Positions 7,933 to 16,836 of a DNA stretch of 64,000 nt are shown here, one piece after another; within the stretch, counting starts at the first letter, position 1; each line of letters opens with the position of its first letter. The notes under the pieces were generated by a model, which worked only from the letters and a program-made list of their open reading frames with translations, had not been told where the DNA came from and ran no database searches. The stretch comes from Microbulbifer sp. A4B17 (lineage in GTDB: Bacteria > Pseudomonadota > Gammaproteobacteria > Pseudomonadales > Cellvibrionaceae), in assembly GCF_003076275.1 (NCBI RefSeq), contig NZ_CP029064.1, positions 1,126,501-1,190,500 of the forward strand, given 5' to 3'. Both the position numbers and the translations under genes were made by a program.

Positions 7933-9333
7933 ATGACTCAGACTAAAGAAGCTAGCCTTATTCCTGCAGAAATAATAAGCGCACTAGAAATAAATGACCC
8001 CGATGATCAAGCAGAATTTCATTCAATATATCAAGAAATTCCAGAGCAAGATAAGAAAGATTTAATTAAGTATGCCTCTTTAATGGGCTCTGGAGTTGCC
8101 AATACAACATTAAGCAATGTACCTGTTAGTGAAATTTTATCTGATAGCGAGCAAGAAAAGTATTCTAAGGAAAAGAATTCTCTAGACACAATCACGGTAG
8201 AGGATCTTAATATAAGCGGATCACATTTGGTTGCAGTCATGAAGGTAACACGCCTTTGCAATCTGAGGTGTTCCTACTGTCGCTCTTGGAGGGAGGGACC
8301 GAATCAAACAATGAAGTTTGAAACCATGTTGAAGGCGGTCAGTCAGGTGCTATCAATCCCAAATGTGAGCTCTATTGACTTTGTCTGGCATGGCGGTGAA
8401 GTAACGTTATTAAAGACGTCAATATTTAGAAAATTATTATGGTTACAAGAGAAGTTTAGAAGGCCCAACCAGAGAATAAAAAATACAATTCAAACAAATG
8501 CGTATTTAATTTCAGACGAATGGGCAAAGCTTCTCTCTGCATACAGCGTAACTGTAGGAGTTAGTATAGATGGCCCTCCAGAAATTAATGATAAGTATAG
8601 AAAAAATAAAGATGGTCTAAAAACATCAGAAAATATAGAGGAAGGGATAAAAAAACTAGGATCATATAATGTAGAGTATGGGGCACTTGTAGTAGTAGAG
8701 AAAGAAATTTTCGAAGCTGGCCCCAATAGACTTTTCGACTATTTTGACAATATTGGATTAAGGAAAATAAATTTTCTTAATGTTATTCCAGATATTTACG
8801 CCCAAGAGCATGTTCTAAATGACCAGAACTATATACCATACCACCTGTATATAGAATTCTTGTGTGACGCATTTCGTGTTTGGAAGCAAAAATACCGGGA
8901 GAAGCTTTTAATATCTGACTTTGAAGACTTGATGACAGCTATTAAAAATAAATCCAAGCCAAAAACATGTTTGTGGTCCGGCGATTGCCTTAAAAGTATC
9001 GTTACAATAGAGCCTGAAGGCACTGTAAACCCATGCGATAAATATATAGGAGGCAAGGATGTTAGCTATGGTTCAATTTTTGAAAGTAGCTTATCCTCTC
9101 TTATAAATAGATCTTCTTTTGTAGATATCGAAAATAAAAATTACCGTAACTCTATAAAGAATATGCATAAATGCAAGTGGAGTGGCATTTGCAACGGAGG
9201 ATGTCCGCACGATAGAGCGCTAGATGTAAAGTTTAAAAACAATATGGATCTGGAATGTTGTGGCCTATCACCTTTGTTAGAGCGAATTAACAATATGGTT
9301 TACTCTGATTCAGAGGGCCGTCACTCTGAATGA
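7933..9333 (+). CDS. Radical SAM/SPASM peptide-modifying enzyme of a RiPP cluster
   Basis: 466 residues. An N-terminal region (1-100) that could bind the leader peptide precedes the radical SAM core. The 4Fe-4S motif CNLRCSYC lies at 109-116, followed by DFVWHGGEVTL, typical of peptide-modifying members. The C-terminal third is a SPASM region with many Cys, including CLWSGDC, NPCDKY, CKWSGICNGGCPHD and ECCGL, expected to hold auxiliary clusters. Such enzymes form C-C, C-O or C-S crosslinks in precursor peptides. The likely substrate is the Trp-rich peptide encoded 48 bases downstream. The start is nine bases from an IS terminal repeat and has no good ribosome-binding site, so the natural promoter was probably lost or replaced. 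Family certain, chemistry inferred. Confidence 0.85.
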   Translation: MTQTKEASLIPAEIISALEINDPDDQAEFHSIYQEIPEQDKKDLIKYASLMGSGVANTTLSNVPVSEILSDSEQEKYSKEKNSLDTITVEDLNISGSHLVAVMKVTRLCNLRCSYCRSWREGPNQTMKFETMLKAVSQVLSIPNVSSIDFVWHGGEVTLLKTSIFRKLLWLQEKFRRPNQRIKNTIQTNAYLISDEWAKLLSAYSVTVGVSIDGPPEINDKYRKNKDGLKTSENIEEGIKKLGSYNVEYGALVVVEKEIFEAGPNRLFDYFDNIGLRKINFLNVIPDIYAQEHVLNDQNYIPYHLYIEFLCDAFRVWKQKYREKLLISDFEDLMTAIKNKSKPKTCLWSGDCLKSIVTIEPEGTVNPCDKYIGGKDVSYGSIFESSLSSLINRSSFVDIENKNYRNSIKNMHKCKWSGICNGGCPHDRALDVKFKNNMDLECCGLSPLLERINNMVYSDSEGRHSE

Positions 9334-9381
9334 TATTGAATTAATGGCGGAATCCTATAATTCTCTTGAGGAGATAACACA

Positions 9382-9573
9382 ATGGAAAACATGGCTACTA
9401 GTACTAGCAGCTCTTTCGAAAGAGTTTCAGCATTTTTGGCCGAAAGAAATAGCAAAGTTGCTAATCAGTTTAACGCGGTTGCTGAAGAGCCAACTGCTAA
9501 AGTTGATATTTCTGACGCTAAGGCTCCTGAAGCTAAATCACCTACTGCGTGGGGATGGGGCTGGCCCCTTTAG
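9382..9573 (+). CDS. RiPP precursor peptide with Trp-Gly-Trp-Gly-Trp-Pro-Leu core
   Basis: 63 residues, preceded by a strong ribosome-binding site (GAGGAG, spacing about 8). Residues 1-50 form a leader: Ser/Thr-rich start, then SFERVSAFLAERNSKVANQF, a likely helical recognition segment, then a charged Ala/Glu/Lys linker. The C-terminus is SPTAWGWGWPL. All three tryptophans of the peptide lie in this tail, alternating with glycine, which makes the tail the obvious core. W-x-W-x-(W/K/R) cores are known from darobactin-type peptides, and W-x-W is also a three-residue cyclophane motif. The stop is followed by a hairpin at 9582-9604. No peptidase gene is seen in the cluster, so leader removal would use a host or exporter-associated protease. 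Confidence 0.85.
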   Translation: MENMATSTSSSFERVSAFLAERNSKVANQFNAVAEEPTAKVDISDAKAPEAKSPTAWGWGWPL

Positions 9574-9581
9574 TCGTAATT

Positions 9582-9604
9582 GTCGGCGGGGCTTCCTCGC
9601 CGAC
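9582..9604 (+). terminator. Hairpin between the precursor and the downstream genes
   Basis: GTCGGCG...CGCCGAC arms enclose a short GGGCTTCCT loop, followed by only a weak T-run. Position directly after a precursor gene suggests partial termination or RNA processing, raising precursor over enzyme expression. Confidence 0.5.
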
Positions 9605-9635
9605 TATATTTCATATGGAGAATTTGTAATCCAAA

Positions 9636-10343
9636 ATGAAGAATTCTGAATACATATTGAGCTTAAATAATGAGTCCAGCTTGTCTGCAGAGTATTGTGG
9701 CGCAGTTAAATTTTTTGATTCCAACGAATTTTTAAGAACTTTAGAGGCGCTCGACAGTTCTATAGAGGTTTTATTTTCAAGCGCCCCATTAATGATAAAA
9801 AGACTTAAGCGTCACTCAGAACATGAGAAAAGTGGCTCTGACTTTATAAGGATGGTTTCAAGAAATATACATATAGGCGATACACTTAGAAAGGAGCTTA
9901 CCGAGCACGCAAATGATGAATTAAAGCATTCGCGTATGTTTAATGCATTGATAAAACATTTTGAAACCATTAATGATTATCACTCTAGATATGAATATGA
10001 GTATGATACCGATTCAGATGTAGAGAAATTTATGGGTGATGTTGATCTGTTTCTTATCTCAACACACTGTGCCGAGCTTAGAAATTTATTCATACTGAAC
10101 GGATATTTGGTACAAGAAAAATGTGGGGGAATGGCATTTCCATCATCATTTTATCCCGCAATCCATGAAATTCATAAAGATGAAATTAGGCATGTTGTAT
10201 ATACACAGGCTTATGTATCAAAGCTCGCATCGAACCCAGAGCTCCTTAGATATTTTAAGTTTTGCCTTGAGGACTATGAGGAGTTGTTATTGAAAGAGGT
10301 ATCTATCTCTATCGCTGCCATCCCTGAGAATGAAACGAAATAA
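9636..10343 (+). CDS. Ferritin-like di-iron protein in the RiPP cluster
   Basis: 235 residues, all-helical appearance. Two metal-ligand motifs are seen: E-H-A-N-D-E-L-K-H at about 90-98 and E-I-H-K-D-E-I-R-H at about 176-184. This E..(D)E..H pairing is the signature of ferritin-like or AurF-like non-heme di-iron proteins, which do hydroxylation, N-oxygenation or desaturation. A heme-oxygenase-like iron enzyme is an alternative. It lies 62 bases after the precursor and would belong to the same transcript. A tailoring role on the peptide is an inference. Confidence 0.6.
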   Translation: MKNSEYILSLNNESSLSAEYCGAVKFFDSNEFLRTLEALDSSIEVLFSSAPLMIKRLKRHSEHEKSGSDFIRMVSRNIHIGDTLRKELTEHANDELKHSRMFNALIKHFETINDYHSRYEYEYDTDSDVEKFMGDVDLFLISTHCAELRNLFILNGYLVQEKCGGMAFPSSFYPAIHEIHKDEIRHVVYTQAYVSKLASNPELLRYFKFCLEDYEELLLKEVSISIAAIPENETK

Positions 10344-10420
10344 ATATGGAGCTGTAGACTTAAGCTTTCAATAATGTCTAGGGGCAAGCTGTATGGATAT
10401 TCTTCATAATTTAGATATCG

Positions 10421-11098
10421 TTGCATGCTCTGTTTATATTTTTTTACAGCGGATCATTTAGCGCATTGCAAACATACAAAAATGAAAAACTAGAAGGCAG
10501 AAAAAATGAAGAAAGCATTCTTCATGTTTCTTTAAATTTGTATAAGAATCAAGAAAAGAAAGCCTCTGGAAAACCTATTAATATGAATATAGAATCGATA
10601 GGTAAGCAGTCTAGAGAATATTCCAACAACACAGAAGAACTAGAAAAAAAGATTGGAAATTCCATAGAAATAGATTCCCCTAAAATTATAGAAGAGAATG
10701 CACATCAAAAAAATACGTATGAAAAACACGAAAAGCATGGTGAATCTCACCACATTTATTTAAATAGAATCGATGATTCGATTCTATTTGGTGGTGATGA
10801 GGGCTGCAAGCAAGAAATGAGCTATAATAGCGTATTCGATCAAAGGCTACAGAGAAAAATCCAAGATTCAAAAAAAGCACATTTCACTTCACGGCCAAAA
10901 GAAATATATGAAAAAAGAATGGCCGTGAATGGGGGGCTAGTAATAACAGAGAAAGGTTGTTATGAATATAAAAAGCTACACACGCTCGATATCGATTCCA
11001 ATATTGCGCAACTATTTCGAATCAAATATGTTTTGCCCGATAATGGGGGAATAGATTTAAGTAAAAGTGAAAAGGAAAAGAGATTCAAACTCCCTTGA
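10421..11098 (+). CDS. Unknown protein with hydrophobic N-terminus, possibly frameshifted at its start
   Basis: 225 residues if started at the TTG at 10421, which has no ribosome-binding site. An ATG at 10393 with AGGGG upstream begins a hydrophobic peptide (MDILHNLDIVACSVYIFL) in another frame, and joining the two would need a one-base shift near 10450. The protein has an N-terminal hydrophobic segment, a long Lys/Glu/Asn-rich middle and a compact C-terminal ~60 residues (NGGLVITEKGCYEYKKL...). This layout recalls TonB-like proteins, but I cannot assign a family. Codons 115-123 contain a 28-base palindrome (10762-10789). It lies between the di-iron protein and the ABC exporter. Confidence 0.4.
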   Translation: MHALFIFFYSGSFSALQTYKNEKLEGRKNEESILHVSLNLYKNQEKKASGKPINMNIESIGKQSREYSNNTEELEKKIGNSIEIDSPKIIEENAHQKNTYEKHEKHGESHHIYLNRIDDSILFGGDEGCKQEMSYNSVFDQRLQRKIQDSKKAHFTSRPKEIYEKRMAVNGGLVITEKGCYEYKKLHTLDIDSNIAQLFRIKYVLPDNGGIDLSKSEKEKRFKLP

Positions 11099-11172
11099 GA
11101 ATTTGTAGAAATAGAAATGACTTCAGAAAGTTGTTGTTTTGGTCGTCATTCTAATGATATACGGGTTTTTAA

Positions 11173-13161
11173 TTGAATATTTTTGATTCTATAAGCAGTG
11201 GCCTGTCGTCCAATAAAAATACGGATCATTCCCACGCATCGGCAAACGATAATGGTAAAGAACGGTTTTTCCTGGAACAGACAGAGTTGGATTTTCAGCA
11301 TTCTCATAATGTCTGGAAAATTCTTTTACCATTAATAAGGCCACACTTGGGGCTCGCATTCAGCGCAGTTCTGATTTTGGCGGTTTCCTCTCTTGCAACT
11401 TTGGTTATGCCCTGGCTTGTAGGCGCCACTTTAGACGTTTTGTTTTCTGGGAAGATAATCGATAATGTTCCTGTACATCTCGCATGGCTCTTTGGTTTGG
11501 TTCTCCTTGTCGGATTCAGTTCTGCACTTCGTTCCTATTTAATGTCCGTATTGGGATACAAAGTAGCTGCCAACCTTCGTGAATCCTTCTACGCTATTAC
11601 AATGCGCAGACCAATGAGCTTCTTCGACAACCTACGAGCCGGAGATTTCGGTAGTAACATCATTGTCGATATCAACATTATTGGTAATTTTGTCGGCTCC
11701 AAAATTGCAACACTAGTCAAAGACGCAGCCTTACTTGTTGGTGGCATCACTCTCCTTATTGTTATGAGTGTGAAACTGGTGGCACTAGCTCTCTTAACAG
11801 TTCCCTTGGTGTTGTGCGTTCTTTATTTTTTTGGCCAGCTCGTTGCTAAAAGTTCGAAGTCAGCACAAGATGCCATGGCCAGATTGTTGACTAAAGCGAT
11901 TGTAAATCACGAAGCCGTGAGCAGCATCCGTGCTTTCGGACAGGAAAGAGCAGAAGCACTGCGCTTCTCGGACGCGATTTGGGATGCCTTCGAGAAACAC
12001 CGCATTTTGTGCAAATGGCGCGCAGTAATGAATGCGGCACTTACAATCCTTATTTTCAGCGCTATCGGGGTAATGATAGTAAAAGGCGCCATGGAAGTGG
12101 TGGCCGGTAGCATGACTGGTGGAGAAGTTGCCAAATTCATAGGGCTATCTGTAATTGTCGCATCCGCAATTGACTCCTTTCGAGAATTCTATGGGGAATT
12201 TCAGGCCGCAAAGGGGGCTATACACCGACTGTCCTCTCTATCGTTATCCGATCAAGAAACGTTAGAACCATCTCCAAAGTCTACAATAGTACCGTGGAAT
12301 CTAAAGCGACCCGATATAGAATTTCACAATGTCAGCTTCGCCTATCCTTCTAACCCTGAAAAGAAAGTTCTAAAAGAAGTAAACATTAGAGTCAATTCTG
12401 GTGAAACAGTGGCATTAGTAGGACCATCAGGCTGTGGGAAATCAACACTTTTCAAACTACTAATGAGGTTCTATGAGCCTCATTCAGGGGAAATTCTAAT
12501 TGATGGTAAATCAATAAATAAGCTAGACCCAAGATCTGTCAGGAGCCGGTTTGCTCTCATTCCTCAAGAAAGTCATATTTTTGGAGATACTGTTCTCGCT
12601 AATATTGGTTTCGGTAAACCTGATACAGATCTGAAAGCCATAAAACGCGCTACTAATCAGGCTGGCGCCAACAATTTTATCCGAATGCTACCTCAAGAGT
12701 TTTTAACTGTGCTCAGCGAGCGTGGCACGGACTTATCTGGCGGGCAGCGACAGCGGATAGCAATTGCTCGGGCTCTACTGCGAGATGCCTCTATCTTACT
12801 TTTGGATGAGGCTACTTCAGCGCTTGATGCAGAATCAGAGCAGCTCGTGCACAATGCCCTTAAGAAATCTAAGGCTGGTTGCACCAAATTGATAATCACT
12901 CATCGATTATCCACTATAAAAAATGTCGACCGAGTTATTTTGATGAATTCAGGTTGTGTCATCGATAGTGGAACTCACTCAGAACTTATTGAGCGCAATG
13001 CATTATATCAACGGCTGGCGAAGCTTCAAAACATCGTTGAGGCGACTTCGGAAAGTAAGGCGTTCGAAACGTGTGGTGTAACTACTACACCTTCGAGTGC
13101 CGAACCTAGAAAGATTATTCTAGGAGATGAGATTAAAAAATCGGAAGATCAGAGAACATGA
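11173..13161 (+). CDS. MsbA/HlyB-type ABC exporter (fused membrane and ATPase domains)
   Basis: 662 residues from a TTG start. Residues ~55-330 hold six membrane segments of an ABC type-1 exporter domain. The ATPase domain follows, with Walker A GPSGCGKST (~417-425), signature LSGGQRQR, Walker B ILLLDEATSALD and the switch His in ITHRLSTI. There is no N-terminal C39 peptidase domain, so it would not cleave the leader. It probably exports the modified peptide from the cytoplasm. It overlaps the monooxygenase gene by an ATGA. Confidence 0.85.
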   Translation: MNIFDSISSGLSSNKNTDHSHASANDNGKERFFLEQTELDFQHSHNVWKILLPLIRPHLGLAFSAVLILAVSSLATLVMPWLVGATLDVLFSGKIIDNVPVHLAWLFGLVLLVGFSSALRSYLMSVLGYKVAANLRESFYAITMRRPMSFFDNLRAGDFGSNIIVDINIIGNFVGSKIATLVKDAALLVGGITLLIVMSVKLVALALLTVPLVLCVLYFFGQLVAKSSKSAQDAMARLLTKAIVNHEAVSSIRAFGQERAEALRFSDAIWDAFEKHRILCKWRAVMNAALTILIFSAIGVMIVKGAMEVVAGSMTGGEVAKFIGLSVIVASAIDSFREFYGEFQAAKGAIHRLSSLSLSDQETLEPSPKSTIVPWNLKRPDIEFHNVSFAYPSNPEKKVLKEVNIRVNSGETVALVGPSGCGKSTLFKLLMRFYEPHSGEILIDGKSINKLDPRSVRSRFALIPQESHIFGDTVLANIGFGKPDTDLKAIKRATNQAGANNFIRMLPQEFLTVLSERGTDLSGGQRQRIAIARALLRDASILLLDEATSALDAESEQLVHNALKKSKAGCTKLIITHRLSTIKNVDRVILMNSGCVIDSGTHSELIERNALYQRLAKLQNIVEATSESKAFETCGVTTTPSSAEPRKIILGDEIKKSEDQRT

Positions 13162-14702
13162 AATATACTGTCATTATCCTTGGTGCTGGACCAGGTGGAT
13201 TACAGCTGGCCCATTTTCTTGAAAATACAAATATCGACTATTTAGTACTTGAAAGACACAATGAGGCGGGTAGTTTTTTTCGGAAACTGCCACGAGGTCG
13301 TAGATTAATCTCCATAAACAAACCCAATACAGGTTTCGAAAATTACGAGAAAAATTTACGATGGGACTGGAACTCCTTGCTTGGAGGTTGTGAAGATCCA
13401 CCCTTCAGCGATTATGACAATGAGTTCTATCCAAACGCCGACTCAATAGTGAGGTATCTTAACGATTTTACTGCTCGCCATTTCCTCAAAGTTCGGTTTG
13501 GTGAGGATGTCGAAGAGGTAACGCGTCAAGGCGACAACTTCCGCTTAAGAACCGGTGGTGGTAATACTTTCTCCTGCGATTATTTGGTAGTAGGTACGGG
13601 AGTAAGCAAAACCCACAACCCTCCATTTTCGGGCGCGGATCTAATCCCGTCATACACAGACTACTCCATGGATCCGGCAGTTTATACTAACAAGCGCGTG
13701 CTGGTAATTGGGAAAGGCAATTCCGCATTTGAAACAGCGAATTACCTACTTCCCTTTGCGAGCCACCTTCATTTGATTAGTCCGAATTATCTAAGGTCCG
13801 CAGCATATACCCACTTTTCTGGAGATCTTCGTTCCATAAACGCTACTTTTCTTGATACTTTTTTTCTGAAGCAACAAGGGGCTGTGTTAAATGGAACCAT
13901 AGAATCTATCACGCCCGTCGGAGAAGGCTACGAGGTTCAGGTTACTTATACCGAGAACTCGATGTCCGTTACTCTTTATTACGACAGGGTAATCAAAGCT
14001 ACCGGTTTTAGCTTCGATACATCAATATTTTCATCGGAATGCATGCCCGACATTGCACATGAGGAGCGTTTACCAGATATTACTTGCGAATGGGAAAGCA
14101 CTAACGTCAAGAAAATGTTCTTCGTCGGAACCCTTATGCAGGGCAATGACTATAAGAAATCCGCTTCAACCTTCATTGCCGGAATTCGCTACAATGCCAG
14201 AGCGCTGGGCTATTTTTTGAGAAAACGTATTACAGGCGAAGTATGGCCAGTCTCCTCAGTTCCATGCAAAGGTGAAGAGCTATATAAATCTATTTTTTCG
14301 AGAATTCACAATTCTTCTTCTCTCTGGCACCTTTTCGGCTGCATGTGTGATGCCTATGTTTATGACCCTGAGGGCAAAGTATATTTACATTATAGGAATA
14401 TCCCCAACCGTGTGGTGGATGAGCAGGAGCTATTCAAAGGAAGCATTGGCTTTACCCTACAGTTCGGATATCACTCTCCGAGAGATCCACAGGAGCGCAA
14501 GAAGTTCGATGACCATGGTTTCATCCATCCGATTGTCTGCCTTTGGAACGATGGACAGATCAAACGGGAAAGTCATATGCTGCTAGATGTCCATGCGGAA
14601 TGGGAGGACATGAATTTCTTCGGAAAGTCTTTGCAGCACCTTATTGAGGAATGCCATGATAGTCTGCCGGATTTGGAGCCTACTATGAGTAATCGCCAAT
14701 GA
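13158..14702 (+). CDS. Flavin-dependent monooxygenase (FMO/FOXRED2-like)
   Basis: 514 residues. An FAD-binding Rossmann motif GAGPGGLQLA lies at about 9-18, an NADPH-binding motif VIGKGNSAFETA at about 184-195, and an ATG-type motif ATGFSFD follows. The pattern RGRRLISINK near 50 resembles FOXRED2-type flavoproteins seen in natural-product clusters. Expected chemistry is NADPH- and O2-dependent hydroxylation or N-oxidation. It is translationally coupled to the exporter gene (ATGA overlap). An insertion sequence begins 25 bases after its stop and cuts the likely operon from the second transporter. Confidence 0.75.
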   Translation: MKYTVIILGAGPGGLQLAHFLENTNIDYLVLERHNEAGSFFRKLPRGRRLISINKPNTGFENYEKNLRWDWNSLLGGCEDPPFSDYDNEFYPNADSIVRYLNDFTARHFLKVRFGEDVEEVTRQGDNFRLRTGGGNTFSCDYLVVGTGVSKTHNPPFSGADLIPSYTDYSMDPAVYTNKRVLVIGKGNSAFETANYLLPFASHLHLISPNYLRSAAYTHFSGDLRSINATFLDTFFLKQQGAVLNGTIESITPVGEGYEVQVTYTENSMSVTLYYDRVIKATGFSFDTSIFSSECMPDIAHEERLPDITCEWESTNVKKMFFVGTLMQGNDYKKSASTFIAGIRYNARALGYFLRKRITGEVWPVSSVPCKGEELYKSIFSRIHNSSSLWHLFGCMCDAYVYDPEGKVYLHYRNIPNRVVDEQELFKGSIGFTLQFGYHSPRDPQERKKFDDHGFIHPIVCLWNDGQIKRESHMLLDVHAEWEDMNFFGKSLQHLIEECHDSLPDLEPTMSNRQ

Positions 14703-14727
14703 TGATTTTATGAAAAAATTCACTATC

Positions 14728-16041
14728 AATACTTCGGACAGTTTTAAGAAGTAAAACAGGTAGGAACCACGGGCAGATACTGAGAGAATAAGGTTCTCAA
14801 ATCAAATCAAAACAAAACAATACCTGCCCATGGAAGATGTAGTAAAAACTGTTTTCGCCAAAATGTCCAATGTTAAAAGACCGCAAAGAAAGTTCATGCT
14901 CTCTCTGTTTGCCGTCTTGATGGTGTTTCAAGGGAAAGCAATCTATCTGAACATGGGGCGATACAGTTCTGCCAGTGAGAAACGCTTTTGTCGCTGGTCT
15001 CGTAGAGAATTTGATTTTGTCCAGTTCAATAAAGAGTTATTTACACGAGAATTTCCTCGCAATCATGAGCATGTAGCGGCTATCGATGCAAGCTTTATGA
15101 GTAAGTCAGGTCAAAAAACTGAAGGGTTGGGGTGGTATTACAACGGCAGTGCCAGAGAGTCACAACGCGGTCTCGAAATTTCCATGATCAGTATCACTGA
15201 TCTGAAGTCAAATACCGCCTATGTCTTGGATGCTCATTAGATAATAGATGAAGAAGGTCGATCTCGAATTGAGTTATATGCCGATCATGCCGGCAAAGTT
15301 GCGGCAACAATTCTTGCGCTTGGTATCAAATATCTAGCTGCAGATGCTTATTATAGCAAGGCTAAATTTGTTTCAGTTATCATTCCAGCAGGATTACACA
15401 TTGTTGGAAATGTTGCGAATAGATGCAGACTTACAGTGGTTATACGAGGGGGTATACAAAGATTCTGGGCGCCCCAAAAATATGATGGCAAGGTTGATTT
15501 TGATGCAGATGTGCATCGTTTTGACTACGTTGGTATTCTGAATAAAAGAACTGAAGTATATACGAAAATTGTTTATGCAAAATTTTTAAAACGAACCATT
15601 CGCGTTGTGATGTTTAAATCGATAAAGAACGGCAAAAAGGGTCATGCATTACTGTATTCGAAAGACACAGAGCTGGATGCAATGACATTGGTTGAGTATT
15701 AAAAGTCGAGATTCCAAATAGAATTTCTATTCAGAGATGCAAAACAGCACACTGGTTTGGCTCATTGTCAGTCAATCCGAAAAGAGGCAATCAACATGCA
15801 TGTCAATGCAATCATTGACGGCTCTAAACTTGCTAAAAATCGAAGATAGAAAGGCGAAACAAACGGACGAAGCTACGATCATTTCAATTGCTAGTTGGAA
15901 GTGTCGCAAATTCAATCAGCACCTTATGGATAGAATTTTTGACGAGTTAAATCTGGATTTAAGTTGTGGGAAAGTTGTCCGCATTTACGAACGGTACAGT
16001 GACTACCAGGCTATAGCTGCATGAAACTGTCCGAGGTATTG
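14728..16041 (+). mobile_element. Insertion sequence with terminal inverted repeats (decayed)
   Basis: The left end CAATACTTCGGACAGTTT (14728-14745) and the right end AAACTGTCCGAGGTATTG (16024-16041) are inverted repeats bounding ~1.3 kb. One DDE transposase gene lies within. It separates the flavin monooxygenase from the LolD/MacB-type transporter. The 7708-7924 relic is the same element. Confidence 0.85.
14830..16023 (+). pseudogene. DDE transposase (IS4/ISH3-like), interrupted by stops
   Basis: The frame opens at 14830 with MEDVVKTVFAKMS and contains AIDASFMSKSG (first Asp), AADAYYSKAKF (second Asp) and FLFRDAKQHTGL (Glu region). In-frame stops at 15238-15240 (TAG) and 15700-15702 (TAA), and further ones toward the end, make it inactive. 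I am confident it is a DDE transposase but not of the exact family. Confidence 0.8.
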
Positions 16042-16140
16042 TAGAAGCTAAAGGTTAATCTTCTACTCTAGCGAAGTGATGTATCGGAATATGCGAAATG
16101 TAACTGCCCTGCGTTTTCAACAGATACCTGAGGAATTATA

Positions 16141-16836
16141 ATGTCGCAGAATATATTGTTTAAACTAAATGGAGTCAGTAAAAGTTTCATTAAAGGTGGA
16201 GAGAAACTATCTATATTTAGCAACCTAGATATGACAATAGAGAACGGTGATTTTGTCGCTATTATGGGACCTTCCGGATCTGGCAAAACTACACTGTTGA
16301 ACATGCTTGGCGGTGTAGACAAACCCACTGGCGGCGAGATCTTTTTCGAGAATGTTAGGGTAGAAAACCTAAGTGAAAGTCAACTCACCCATTGGCGTGC
16401 GCGCAACATCGGATTTGTCTTTCAGTTCTACAACCTTATGCCTATGCTTAATGCGTCGCGTAATGTGGAGCTTCCGCTATTACTCACCAATCTCTCTAAG
16501 GAACAGCGCCGCAGAAGTGTAGAGACGGCACTTGTGCTGATGGGGCTTTCTGATCGCGCCAAGCATATGCCCAATGAAATGTCCGGCGGACAGCAACAGC
16601 GGGTGGCTATAGCCCGCGCAATAGTCTCTGATCCAAAACTAGTTCTGTGTGACGAACCTACTGGAGATTTAGATCGCCAGACTGCGGATGAAATTTTGGA
16701 GATGCTCCAGCTTTTAAACCGTGAGCATGGAAAAACTATCGTAATGGTTACCCATGACCCTGCAGCAGCAGCTTATGCAAAGCGTACCCTACACCTGGAC
16801 AAAGGTAAGTTTATACAAAAGGAGCTAGTGGTATGA
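16141..16836 (+). CDS. LolD/MacB-type ABC transporter ATPase
   Basis: 231 residues. Walker A GPSGSGKTT (~43-51), a Q-loop in FVFQFYNLMPML, the signature MSGGQQQR and Walker B LVLCDEPTGDLD are all present. This class works with FtsX-type permeases and commonly exports antibiotics or peptides or handles lipoproteins. It overlaps the next permease gene by four bases. In darobactin-type clusters an ATPase and permease of this class export the peptide, which fits the role proposed here. Confidence 0.85.
   Translation: MSQNILFKLNGVSKSFIKGGEKLSIFSNLDMTIENGDFVAIMGPSGSGKTTLLNMLGGVDKPTGGEIFFENVRVENLSESQLTHWRARNIGFVFQFYNLMPMLNASRNVELPLLLTNLSKEQRRRSVETALVLMGLSDRAKHMPNEMSGGQQQRVAIARAIVSDPKLVLCDEPTGDLDRQTADEILEMLQLLNREHGKTIVMVTHDPAAAAYAKRTLHLDKGKFIQKELVV

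Noticed and set aside
9344..9649. 101-residue frame overlapping the precursor
   Set aside because: Out of frame with the precursor, no ribosome-binding site, not protein-like; the strong site at 9362-9374 belongs to the precursor.
7933..14702. Calling the cluster darobactin
   Set aside because: The core is WGWGWPL rather than WNWSKSF, the enzyme set is much larger, and gene order differs. Only a family-level resemblance is justified.
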